NCBI GenBank assembly: GCA_013398615.1
Contig: VZSR01003807.1
Coordinates: forward strand, 11,596,459-11,660,458
Origin: Brachypodius melanocephalos
Taxonomy: Eukaryota > Chordata > Aves > Passeriformes > Pycnonotidae
Length of the DNA: 64,000 nt
Direction of reading: 5' to 3'
In this document: piece after piece, positions 25,138 through 36,658 of the stretch
How positions within the stretch are numbered: the stretch's first letter is position 1
Layout: the number at the start of each line of letters is the position of its first letter
The notes under the pieces: generated by a model
What the model was told of the DNA's origin: nothing
What the model saw: the letters and a program-made list of their open reading frames with translations, nothing else
Databases searched by the model: none
Program-made: the position numbers and the translations under genes

Positions 25138-25375
25138 TGATAGAATCAAAGGGTCACTGAGGCAGGAAGGCACCCGTGGAGATTGTTTTGTCCAAACCTC
25201 CTGCTCAAGCACAGTCAGCTGGAGCCAGTGGCCTTGGATAGTGTCCGGTCAGGTTTTGAATACCACCAAGGATGGAGGCTCCACAACCTCTCTGGGCAAC
25301 CACTTCCTGTGTCTGATTGCCTTCAGACTAAAAAAACAGTGTTTCTTATGTTTAAAGAAAAATTTTCATGAACCA
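25138..25375 (-). mobile_element. CR1 LINE 3' end, antisense
   Basis: On the + strand this reads as the reverse complement of a CR1 tail: GATAGAATCAAAGGGTCACTG, then AGATTGTTTTGTCCAAACC, CTCCTGCTCAAGCA, GGTCAGGTTTTGAATACC, GGATGGAGGCTCCACAACCT, CTCTGGGCAACCACTTCCTG and a degraded AAAAACAGTGTTTCTTATG stretch. It is 5'-truncated and diverged, with no coding capacity. Confidence 0.88.
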
Positions 25376-28300
25376 TTTGCATGTGTGGGTGACCTCTGTC
25401 CCAGTGCTGGCATCCATCCCACAGCACAGAAGAGCTCAGACCAGCTGGAGCATACATGACAAAACTTCACAGAAGACTGATTGCACAGCTTTATGAGCAG
25501 GTGCTGCAAAGGAAGTTCTGTCTGGAATCCCTGTGGCAATAGGGGAATACGGATAAAATTTCTAGTACCAAAAGATGCATTATGATATTACCAAATAATA
25601 GTCACCAAATTATCACCAAGGTAATGAATTTTTTAAGCCACATTTATCAGGGTCATAGGGAGGAAACCAATGATTACTTCACTTTAACTACCTTGGACCT
25701 CATGTGGTAGTCTGAAGCAGAAGTTCTTGAGGACTTTACTCCATGAAGAAGCTGTTACATCAAGTGGAGTAAGAAACCCTCCTTTCTTCAGCATTGTCCC
25801 AAGTACAAGACATGAAACCACTCATCCCATTGCAACCCTGCTGTGCACACACACTCCCAGCAACAACTGACCTTACACATGGTGACTGCTGTTGTTCTGC
25901 TGCTCTGCTTGCTAGGAAAAATCCTACTATGTGGTAAGAAGAATCACTTTTTTTTTTCCAGTTCTCTTTCTTTTTTCACATTATAAAAAAAAAAAAAAAA
26001 AGTCATGCAGGTCACTGGCTGCTCAGTGAGGTCAGCCTGGCTGGGGACAGAGCTGTAAGTGAGGGAAGCAGAGACAGGCATACCAACATTAAACTGAAGA
26101 AAAAAAATCAGGCCAGAGTCTGCAAGAGAACCCAGAGAAGCCCATAGTTTTAATATTATGGATGTCACAGCTCCACTGCCACCCGATCATCTTGGGGCCT
26201 TTTGATACTATGTATGTTCAGTATCATTGTCCTCTCCTGATGTTTGTATATTGCCATCACCGTAATTCTTAAAAATGTATTTGACAGCAAGAAAGGCCAT
26301 TTCCGACTGAAAGGTTTTTTGTTTTTTTTCTTATCAAGCTCTGCATTATCTGTGTTAAAGCAAGATTACTTACGTTAACAGAGTTCAGAGTCCAAAAAAG
26401 TAAAGAAATGTGAAAGATAAACTCTTTACAGCAGTGTTAACGTCAGTTTTGTTTGCATCTTCTATTTTACAGTATTCAGTAAATATGTACAGAATACATT
26501 TGCAGATTACAATATCAATGTCCACATTTTCTGAGATAAAACAGATAAATAGAAATATGTTCTGTGTAAGGAATTCGGTTGGATTTTGCTCCAAAAGAAA
26601 ACATCACTTGTAATTTACTGATATTTGACACTATAACAGTATAACATTTAGTTACATTATGTATATTGTTTTCAGCTCTCATCTCTTGGCAGGGATGGTT
26701 CACAGAAGATATGAATGCCTTAGTGAAGGCATGGGTAAAAGGCAGAGCACCTGTCAGTCTCTGAATATGTTCCTCTTCTCTTGCCCTTCTCCCCAAATGT
26801 GTACCTTTTCATGCTTGTCTAAACTGCACTTCAGCCATGCACTGTATTTGGATTTTAGAAAGAAGTGACATTACCAGGATTCATATGTATTTAAGAACAA
26901 GGACAAACACTTTCTTGCATACTATACTGGTTAGCACTGAGATCTTTCTTAGTCCAAGCATTTATACACGTGATTTAATGCGATTCCATTTGTAAAAAGC
27001 ATGCCACCCTCTTGAGACCCTTGTATTTATCTGCTTTCAATTACATTTGAAGTATTCTGAAAGTCTCCTATACTAATCCCATCCAAGTTGGAAGCCACAT
27101 AGCTCATGCATGAGACTGTCAAACATGAGTAGTTGCAGATGTCAGTGCACCAGTGGCAGGAATCCAGGAAGATAGATCAAGGCTTAGTCACTGAAAAATA
27201 CACGCCAGCACATCTCAGATACATAGCATTGTAGCACCTCATGAGGAAAACGTGTCATGACAGGAAATCAATAACCTCTTGGAGGCGATCTGTTTCTGAA
27301 ATGTTCTTGATTAATTATGCCAGGGTGTGTTTGGCAACTTAGCCTGATCCAGTCTTAACCTAATTCTTTTTGCATGAAGCACTATTGTTACTAGTCTCAT
27401 AAGTCAAATCTGATGGTTCAAGTTGGGTTTTAAAGGGTCAGGCTATAGATTTTGTAATGTCTTTGTGCCTGACATTGCTGTCTTTACTATGGTGTGTAGG
27501 CTTTTACTATCAATCAAAATACCAGTTGTTTTAAGATGAACAGTAGCATTTACAACTAATTGCATTTGAAGCAAAATGACTCTCCTAAATAAAGCATGTC
27601 ATACAGGGTAAAACAAGTAGGCAATGTCAGTGTGTTTTCATGGCAGAAGGTGTTCATTCAGGGTGTTCCCCAGGCTTGTTTGCTCATGTGCCCTCTTTGC
27701 AGAGGAGAAGCATCTCTAGGAGACCCACAAGCAGGCCTGCACCTCTGTCCTTCCCCTGCCTTCCTGCACAAACTCATTTTCACCCTCAACAAGTTTTTCA
27801 ACCATACCTGCTACTCCATCTACCTTTCAAATGATACAGGAACCCAGCCCATGGCTCTTGGCTTCCCTATGCCCCCACCACATACCCCCTCTTCCTGCAC
27901 CTCAACACATGCTAGTGCCTTAGTCACTCATGGTCTTAGTAATCTGGTGATGGCCACTAAACCCAGCCTTGGCCTTCTGCATCCTGAGCAGAGTGCAAGG
28001 CCAGCAGCTGCCTTGGTGCCTGACCATGGCTCGTCACCATCTACGGGGTGAATTGGCAGTAGCCGCTCATGTGCAGCTGCTGTCACACAGCTTAGCACTT
28101 CACTGTTGCATATGCATCTCTGCCTTGCAGTGGAGTATGTGCTCTTCAGAAGACTTGGGGCAATGCACATCCAGTAAAACTGGACAGACAGTGTTGGGTG
28201 CAGCAGTAAGACTATTCTCACCTTAGTCTGCTACTGCTTTCTGTAATACAGCAAAAAAGCTTAGGAGGTTATGTCCTCTAGAGCTATTTGTTAAAGGAGT

Positions 28301-30124
28301 TTACATGTACAATGTAAAGAAATAATGAAATAAAGATAATAACAATATCTGTGAGATAAATTGTTTGAACCACATTGCAGATAGTTGCAATCACCATGTG
28401 ATAGACCAAAGTTTGACCTTTGGCTACCTCACTTAAACAACACCCAATAAATCCAGTCCCTCGGTAACCACTTCCAAGATTTTAGATTTCCGAATAGCAT
28501 CAAAGAGTCACCACTTGAAAAAGAAACTGAGAAATAATGGGTTTTTTATTTTTCCCAAATGTGGAATTTTTTTCCCCAAATTATACTTGCCCAAAGTCCA
28601 GGACAAGCACTATTTGGTCCTGGACTAGTGACAGATTGACAGTCCAATGTTTTCAGGTTGGAAAGAAGAGATACTTTGGCTATCATGAAGCCAAAAATAT
28701 CCCTCTGTGAAAGCCTTAGAACTAGTCCTGGGAGATTGCCAGATGTTAGAATTTAAATAGAATACTTTATGTACAGATAAAATTTTCAAGTTAGTTGATA
28801 CAAATTATACTGGTACAAATTATTTTCCCCCTTTTGAGGCCTTTGAGTCAGGGTATGGAAAGTTCACTTTTCAGGGAGAGGAATACTATTTTCCATATGA
28901 ATAATCTCGTTTAAACCATTGGTAAAAAACATCTTCAAGCTCTCTTTAGTGATTTTTTTGCTAGGAACACATGAGGCTCAATGATTTTATAAGCACTTTT
29001 TCAGCATGACCTGCAAAAATAGTCAAATATTCATTCATGCAAATTAAATCTTGGTAGCACATGTAAAAGTGTTTCTGTATAAACATTGATTTTAAGGATA
29101 ATTTTAAGAGACAACAATATATTTCTTTGCCTCGATAAACCTTTTTGCAAATGGTAGTTTTAGAAATTGTAGGGCAGGTGGTTCAACCGTCAAATAAACT
29201 GAGAAGAATATGTAGAAAAATTACTTTGCATAACGTTGTGATTAATGAGTGCTCCTTGCACAGGATATATCTGTGTATATATTCCAAGATGTTAGTAGCA
29301 TGTTTTTTCTAAGGATTTCATGGCAAAAATAAGGACTTGAGGCTGAAAGTAAATTAGGGTCCGCAGGATTTGCTCAGCTGTGGCTGAGTGCACAGAACTA
29401 GGAGTTTGTTGATTGTCTTGTATTTTAAAAGTCTGCTAAGGGTGAAGCAGTGGCTTCTGGCAGGAGCAGACTGGGGAGTTTGGGCATGGCACAGAATGAA
29501 CAAGAAAGCCTGGCTAAGGGATCCCAGCAAAAAGAGTGAGTTGATTTGTGTGAAATTGCACTTGGCATGTGTTTAATGACATCTGCACGCATGACAAGCA
29601 TTAAAAGTAGTTACATTGAATTAAACAAAGTTAAAGAAAATTAAACACGTAGCAATGCTGTTCCGTTTGGCAATATGGCACTGGTTTTACACAGTTTTGA
29701 TATACTCTTATGTACTGTGTCTGGTCTCTATCCTCATCTTATTTCAAGTCCAAGTGACCAAGACTGTGTGTGTCATGTTAAAGTATTAGGGATGGGAGCT
29801 GTGAGAAAGCAGCTTGCAGCAGCAGGAGCTGAGATAAAAGAGAGACAGACAGCTCAGAGAGAAGCAATTGAAGAAGCCTCCAAAAGCAGAGGGGAATCAG
29901 GACAGGAGGTCAATCAGGGTGACAGCTGATAGATGCTGAAAGGGCCAAGATGTCTCAGAGCTATAAACTTGAAGGATTAGATTGGCTTTCATACCAAATT
30001 TTTGTTATTTCTCTATACATGCTTGCTCATCTTAGGCTAACACCCAGGAAGGGAGCTCAGGAATGTGATGTGGTTCTTCATTCCTCCGTAGCTACCCTAC
30101 ATGACCTTGAATGAGGCATGCTCT
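25376..30124. other. Intronic DNA without recognised elements
   Basis: Contains a T10 run (25948-25957) and an A17 run (25985-26001). No exon, LINE or LTR was recognised. The translated frames around 27596-28051 are Pro/Ser/His-rich and show no family resemblance. Confidence 0.55.
25948..26001. repeat. T10 and A17 homopolymer pair
   Basis: A T-run at 25948-25957 and an A-run at 25985-26001, 27 bases apart, able to pair as a weak hairpin. No retroposed sequence is evident to the left of the A-run. Confidence 0.9.
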
Positions 30125-30265
30125 CTCCATCTTGCCCTTCATCAAAATGAGGATAGGATATCCTGTTCCTACAGATCAGGGCTGCTGTGAGGGTATGTTT
30201 AGTAACACTTTTGAGGCGCTGAAGTGCTTTAGTGATTGGCACTGTGGAAATTCTATAGATAAACA
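30125..30265 (+). repeat. MIR/L2-like ancient repeat tail
   Basis: CTTCATCAAAATGAGGATA, then CCTGTTCCTACAGATCAGGG, CTGCTGTGAGGGTATG, TTTTGAGGCGCTGAAGTGCT and GATTGGCACTG follow the order of the shared MIR/L2 3' tail (aaaatgaggataat ... acctacctcatagggttgttgtgagg ... gcgctt ... cctggcac). The match is from memory and diverged. If right, it is a relic older than the bird radiation. Confidence 0.5.
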
Positions 30266-33200
30266 CCTATATATAACCTCCCTGACACTAGTACAGTCAT
30301 AGGGTGAGATCAGATTGACACTTCTATTTCAATATATAGTATATACTGCATGTGTCTGAAGAAACAAGAACAAAGCTGTCAACATCAGATATGTGTGGAG
30401 AAAGTGATACAAATCCTCTTCAAGTCAGGAATGCCATGTCCACTGTGTTTTTCTACAGAAAAGATGAAAAGAGGAGGTAACATTAAAGCGGAAGTATTAA
30501 TTCCCTTTTCAAAGAACTCTATATTCTCCTATTGATTGAAAATGGTTATCTTTGGCTCTAGTGTGTTTTGTGGGGTTATAAGGTATTGGTCTTTGTTTAG
30601 ATCATATAATACTTCTTCCTCCCTTCAACCTACCATAACAATTAGTGAGCCGTCTGTGGCTGCCTTGGAGTGCATCCTGTGCATCAGCATGTCTCATTTA
30701 ATAGTCATAATTTCTCATTTGTAAGAGGAAAAGTGCTACCAGCACTTTCAGTCTCATAAGGGCTCAGACTCACTCAAGGATTCCAATTTATTATGCACCC
30801 AGCTCTGATATCCTGCTGCTCTCTTTATGGATTAGGCTGCCTTGGTAGAAGGTATCATCCTTCAGATGACACATAAATACTCTCTTGCCAGCTGTTTCTT
30901 TCTGAGAAGTTTCTCAAGGAGTAAATCATAATCATGCCCCTATTTTGCTAGTTCCTGATCTGGTTTTCCATGGTACTCTGCTAGGAGCACGCAGAAAAAT
31001 GAGCTTTATTGCTACTGTTACTCTACAAATGGCAGTGACTACAAGTGTAGGGATTTTTAGGCCTATTAGTATTGGTTTCCAGGGTGAGCACACTAGTAGT
31101 GGTTTTACATTTAGAAGAATAGGCGTAGGTCAGTTTGCTGCTGGTTTGTGTAAAACCTTTATCTCAAGGTGCTACACAAACCCCTGAGAGGGAAGAAAGA
31201 GTGGCAGACAGACTGTTTCACTCATTCTGATGTGGAGCAGCTGTATAAGAACATAATCTTGTGAATTCAGAAGAAAAAGGGGAAGAGTAACATCCTGTTG
31301 ATGGAAACTGTACTTTATAGGCAAATTTTAAAAGGCAGAAAGCAGAGGCAGCCAGAAAACACAGCAGTTTGCACAGAAGGGTGCAAAAAAGGGGGACCCT
31401 GCCAAATTTGTACCAGCATAAGTCTCAGGCACAGTGGCAGTGTGCTGCAGGGTAGTTTCCCTAGCAGATGTTGAAGCAGCTGCCCGTGCCAGGGCCAAGG
31501 CTTTGAAGTGGATACAGCTTTGGGTGGCAGATGTAGCCCTACAGGTCCCAGGCTGCACAAGTTCTGTGGGCAAAAACGTGTCTGCAGCTTCCCTGTTGCA
31601 GGGCACACCAGCACTACCAGGAGTCTCCCAGTCCATCAGTTAATATGTTGGTGGACATGAAAACTTCTTTCTTGTCACTGGGCTTTCACTGACTCTTCAG
31701 AACACGGGCTGAATGTCATGATGGAGGCCTCAGAGGTGCACAGCATTTCCAATGAACTAAAATGTCCTATACCCCTGTAGTTTATAGTCTGATCAAACTG
31801 AGTAACAAGTCACAGCCTGTTGATTGAATTCTAATCACAATTTTTTTGTGATCCTCAAACAGTTTAACCATTCCTACAGAACTTCTGTGAGCTCCCTGGG
31901 CATCTGAGATGCCTCTGTAGACTGAACTCTTTGTCACAAAGGTAGTTCTGGACAGTTGGTGCAGATCAGGAGGATGACTTGGGAAGATATCACTACCATG
32001 TTTGTGTTGATGATACAATACATAAAGCAGTCAATTTAGCACCTTTTGAAAAGTTTTAAGATTCCATTTAAAACACAGTTCAGGGAGGGAGAAAAGGACA
32101 AGTAAGGTACTGTTGAAACCAGTGTTAAAAAAAGCAGCACTTACTGGTTGGAAGATAAGATATATAATCAGGCTTTCAAGAATGAGCAGTTAATTGCCTA
32201 AAGACTGTTACAGAACTCATTGTTAATGTACCTAATTTGCATAAAATCTTTTTTCCCAACTAACTGTTGCAGAAAACACCTAAAACGGGGAAGCACAGTC
32301 CTCCATCAAAGCTCAGCTTCCCAAGCCAGCACTGCAGTTGTGGTGCATATTTTTAATGTGATTTTCTGGTCTCAAATATCATTAGGCACATATATACCAT
32401 TTTAGTAATAGCTTTTAAAGAGTTATTAATGAGCAGAGTTTCTCTCAGGAAGCTGTGGCAGTGGCTCTAGGAATTAATCCACCTGCAAGAGCCCAGGATG
32501 GTTTTCTTTATAGTGTGTGCTAATTCAGCTTCACTCAGAGGTTGCTTCTTTCAGAGTGTCTTGTGGATCAGATTCTCCATATGATAACCTTCCCACACTT
32601 CATCCAGGCTCTGTGCATTCTGCTGGTTTCTCTGTTTTCTAGCAGCTGGAGATTTGGCAAGCCACATTTCTTTACCACTTGTAGGTGATGGGTCTTTGGA
32701 AACCAATGCCACGTGGTAGACACAGAAGGAGAGGAAGTTGCAGCTTTCTACTCTGCTGAAACCAGCACTTCCTAGCAAAAACGTTTATCAAAGCTGCCTT
32801 TCCAGCAGCAGGGGCAGGCAGTGAGGGGTCTGGGGAGGGTAATGCCGTGGCTGGATAATGGGGGCTTATGGGTCAACTCTTCAGGTCACAAAGTGGTCTT
32901 GGCAGATGAATCCTTCAGAGAGAGGAAGAAAATAGGTCTGAAGGCTGCTGTCTTGGCACTCCAGAGAAAAAAAGGATTTGTGGCTGCGAGGAAGCCTTGT
33001 GGATAGCACCACAGTCACAACTGGAGAGGCAGACAGGGTACATTTTCTTGTAGTAGATGCAATTACTGAGCCCTGAAAAAGCTCAGTCTGAGAGCTCCTG
33101 CTAATGACAACAGGGTTTGATATCTCCTCCACTGCTGCCTGGGCCAAGCTGGGGGCTGGGAACTACCACGAGCCTGCAGTCACCACAGGGAACATAAGCA

Positions 33201-36200
33201 GAAAGCGTTGCCTTCCTGGGACAGTGGGGGAATGGTGCTCCCTGGTGTGGCCACAGCAGTGCTCAGCACAAGTCTCTTGTGTCAGCACAGTCATACAGGC
33301 AGAACTATCTCACAGGGGCAGCTGGTCTCAGTGGGAGGAGAATAGGATGTCCAGGTAAAAATGTAGTTTTGCTTGTAACTAATTAGTCCATATTAAAAGT
33401 GCGTTATCAATACAGGAATAATTACTAGTGCTAGCATAGTTTACTACTATTATAATATTATACTAGTCATTATACTCTAATTATATATTTGTTCTTAAAA
33501 ACTTTTAGTGCTGCAAAATGGCAGCTACTGGAAAGCTGTTAGAGCAGCTAATCATCCTTACTGTTTAAACCTCCTTGTTATTTGAACTTCCTCATTCCTC
33601 AGTCTTCTCTGAAGTAAGCAAGCCCCAGGAGATACTTTGGCAAACAAGGTGAGAAATGTGGTTTTGTCCCCCCTCGTGCAGGTAAGAAAAAGGGATCAGT
33701 CCCAGAGGTACCAGTTGGGTATGTTTGATCAGCACAGCATGATCTTTAGGCAGGTCGGGGAAATATCAATGCTATTTTCTCTCTAAGCCTCGGATTCCCA
33801 CTGGCCTGTTTATTCAGAAATCAGATGGCAAAAACATCAGAGAATATGAAATCTTGGGCCCCCTGCAGAATACCCAGCCCTGATGGATCCCACTGCAAGC
33901 ACATTTGACCCCGATCATCTTCACTATGCTTCAGTCTAGAGTTTTAATTGGCACTGTTGGATAGAAGGTATCCCAGACTACAAAATTTCCTGTTTTTTAA
34001 ATCAAGGTTTTTGGAGGAGCTGAAATGTAGAGAAAGGAAATTTTATCTTGGTTGTGGTTTGGTAAAGGATCTGAAGCTGCTCTTTAGAGTGGCACTTTCA
34101 CAAAAGCATTTTAAACTAAAGTTCATACTCCAAATTTGTAAAACTGCAGTGTTTGCATGTAGCATTGACATTCGCTCTAATAGACTGAGGTGAAAGATAC
34201 ACATCTCTGATTTTCTACTTACACTTCTAATTCCACTGTACTTTTAACAGGATTTTGTACACAAATTCTTTTGTGGCACAGCTCATTAACTGCTTTTCCC
34301 CCCACCCCTTATCTGTAGGAAAGAGCAGAAGTGAGAATTTAGGAAAATAATAACCTATTTTATTATATAGCCACAAGAATTGAGAGGAGGGAAAGGAGAA
34401 GAGTATTCTAGATTAAGGCTTGATTGCTAAAATTATTTTAACTACTTTTTAATTGGCAAGCTGTTGAGTTGTTATCATCAATGAAGAGCTCATCTACAAG
34501 CAGTATCAAAAGCAGTAAACATTTACATGGAGAAACCGAGCTCACAGGCTCTGTAACAATCATCCATAGAGTGTTGAGTTAAAACGAAGTTACTGGATTA
34601 CAAGAATACATTGTACGAGGAGTATCAAGGGTGGAGTTTGGAATTAATAGCTGTTGTTTTCTTCTGTCTTTTTCCTCTGAGTAAGTTATGGGGGCAGGGC
34701 AGGAGACATTTGCACAGCCTCCAGCTGCTCTGCTTTGGGAGCTCTGCAGAGCGAGGCACTGATGTCTCTCTTCCTGGAGACCTTTTCTATACAGACACAA
34801 GATGTGCAGGTGAATCTCCAGGGCTTGCTTTGCTGTCAGTCCCTGATCACGGATTCTGAAGGTCCTCTGCAGCTCATAGACCTCTCATCTAATGGTGGGC
34901 AGCTTTATAGCAGACCACGTGTAAAACATCTCTGCATTCCCTTGATGCTGATTTGCACCATTTAAAGGGATGGAGGTGGAACAGGTTGTTAAAAGATTAA
35001 GAAACTGAAAGCTCCCCCAACTCCTGTATTATCCACCTGACATTATCCAAATGCTAGTCATTAATTACTAATGCCTTGAAAATCAGAGCAGATATCCAAT
35101 TCAGTTGTGTTACATCTCTCAGCAAGAGCATTTCCATTATCTTACCATTTCCCATTCATACCATTCTTCTTTGTAGTTTTCAAAGGCTTAGACCCCACTG
35201 TGTTTCTTCTGAGTTGAACCTGTAATCCACACAAAGATATTTCTACTCCATGTCTCTCCTATCTGCACACAGGTGGAAGTCACTGTGGATTTACATTGTA
35301 ATTATTGCAAAATAAATCTGACCCTCTAGCATCCCCCCAGAACTACATGATGTCAGAATGTGGCCAGTGTATGCCATAACTTTCCAGTTGGTGATCAAGT
35401 ACTTGGGAAAGCGCTGAACCTGCACTGGGATTGAGGCTTCCCTTGCAATCCTTACACTGCCAGGCCTTCCTGTGGAGTGGGCAGAAGAGCTCACAGTTAG
35501 TCTTACCAAGCCCTAGAGCTAAGCTCTCAACTGAAGTAATTCCCTTTAGATGCCAGCAAAAAGTTGACTCCATGGAGACAAGGCAGGTAATGTTTCTGGA
35601 GTCAACACTAATGCTGGTCTTAAGTGAGCTGTATATTCAGAAATTATGGAGTTTATATCCTGGCACATTTGTTCTTTGCTTATGTATGTTTTCATGCCTG
35701 CCAGGACTCTGAAATGTAGACATTGAGTTTTGGGGGCAGGCTGGATGCAGTTTTTCATACTGCTGACATTAATTGGATGAACAGGCCTTCTCAGAAGGGG
35801 CAGTGTAGGAAATGTGTATGGGAAAATAGCAAAATAAGGAGTTTCGCAGCTAAATAAAGACAAGTGGCTGAAAATGGACTTTACGGCTTTGGCTTTCATA
35901 TGATTCATTTGGGAATCTAAAACTATTTTTCACAACTAACAAATTAAGATTCACAACACCTTTCTGAACATAATTGCTTCTGTCTTGCAAATGGAGGAAC
36001 ACAGGTACTGATAGTATAATTTGAAAATATGGCCCCTGTTTTCAAGTCCCCAGATTGAGATACATTTAAACCTAATTCTCAGAGGAATTAAATATCTCCA
36101 TCTATATTCATTCATTTGGCGTTGTTTGTACTTAGTCTCTGAAAACCAGATGCATTGCCTTCCAACTAGAATGGTCAAAATAACTGAAGTGACAAGGCAC

Positions 36201-36542
36201 AGATCACAGAGCAGCTGCAGGGCCAGACTGGGGTTGGGTCCTGTGTCCCTTCACGACACATTTCCTTTTTACTCACTGAGTATCTGCCTAGGATTCCTGA
36301 ACAAAAGAAAAATCTCATTCTGGTTACTCAGTTCTCCTCTGTTCTCTCGAACAATTGGACATTATAGAGATGATACTGGTTGGGTTATTGATCAATTTTA
36401 TAGTTACATTATCTTGTCTTTCTAACCATCAAAAATTGTCTTTGGGTGTCTGCGATTAAGTTTCTTATTGTAGAATTGAAATGAAAATATAGAGAATCAT
36501 TTGTATCACCTGATTTTCCCCATTGTTTTGGGTTTTTTTCAG
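30266..36542. other. Intronic DNA up to the AIG1 His134 exon
   Basis: No exon or repeat family recognised. A very AT-rich, CTAG-containing patch lies at about 33400-33490. The last bases form the T-rich acceptor of the AIG1 exon. Confidence 0.55.
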
Positions 36543-36658
36543 CACACAACAGTTTTGCCCTTTGTATTAATCGAGATGAGAACAACACATCATCAGTATC
36601 CCAGCAGGAGCTGTGGACTGGCTGCAGTGTGCACCTTCGCTGTTGGCTATATTTTATG
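36543..36658 (+). CDS. AIG1: AIG1, third-last coding exon (starts at the catalytic His)
   Basis: This exon encodes HTTVLPFVLIEMR, then HHQYPSRSCGLAAV, then CTFAVGYIL, and ends with the first two bases of a Trp codon. I recognise it as AIG1, a multi-pass membrane threonine hydrolase that cleaves fatty acid esters of hydroxy fatty acids. It matches human AIG1 from His134, with only conservative changes by my recollection of the human protein. ADTRP, the paralogue, fits much less well. The acceptor is a T-rich tract ending TTTTTTTCAG at 36542; the donor is GTAAGG at 36659. The 116-nt exon starts in phase 0 and leaves two bases, which pair with the single first base of the next exon. The second half is hydrophobic and looks like a membrane segment. 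His134 is the family's catalytic histidine; its partner Thr43 is encoded upstream, outside the window. Confidence 0.95.

Larger units (their letters stand above)
1..36542 (+). other. AIG1: AIG1 intron upstream of the His134 exon
   Basis: No earlier AIG1 exon was recognised here. I looked for the coding of the preceding conserved block (FWIIYAYDRE through LDNFIP and WLNHGM) on the + strand and did not find it, although a manual scan can miss a short exon. The stretch is therefore treated as one intron of more than 36 kb whose 5' splice site lies outside the window. It carries nearly all the repeats of the window. Confidence 0.7.

Noticed and set aside
30840..31190. Possible second ancient repeat (TATCATCCTTCAGATGACACA and AGGTGCTACACAAAC)
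   Set aside because: Only two short motifs resemble old reptilian repeat tails, too little to place a boundary or family.
1..36542. Earlier AIG1 exons inside the long intron
   Set aside because: The conserved coding for the block before His134 was not found by reading; a short exon could still have been missed.
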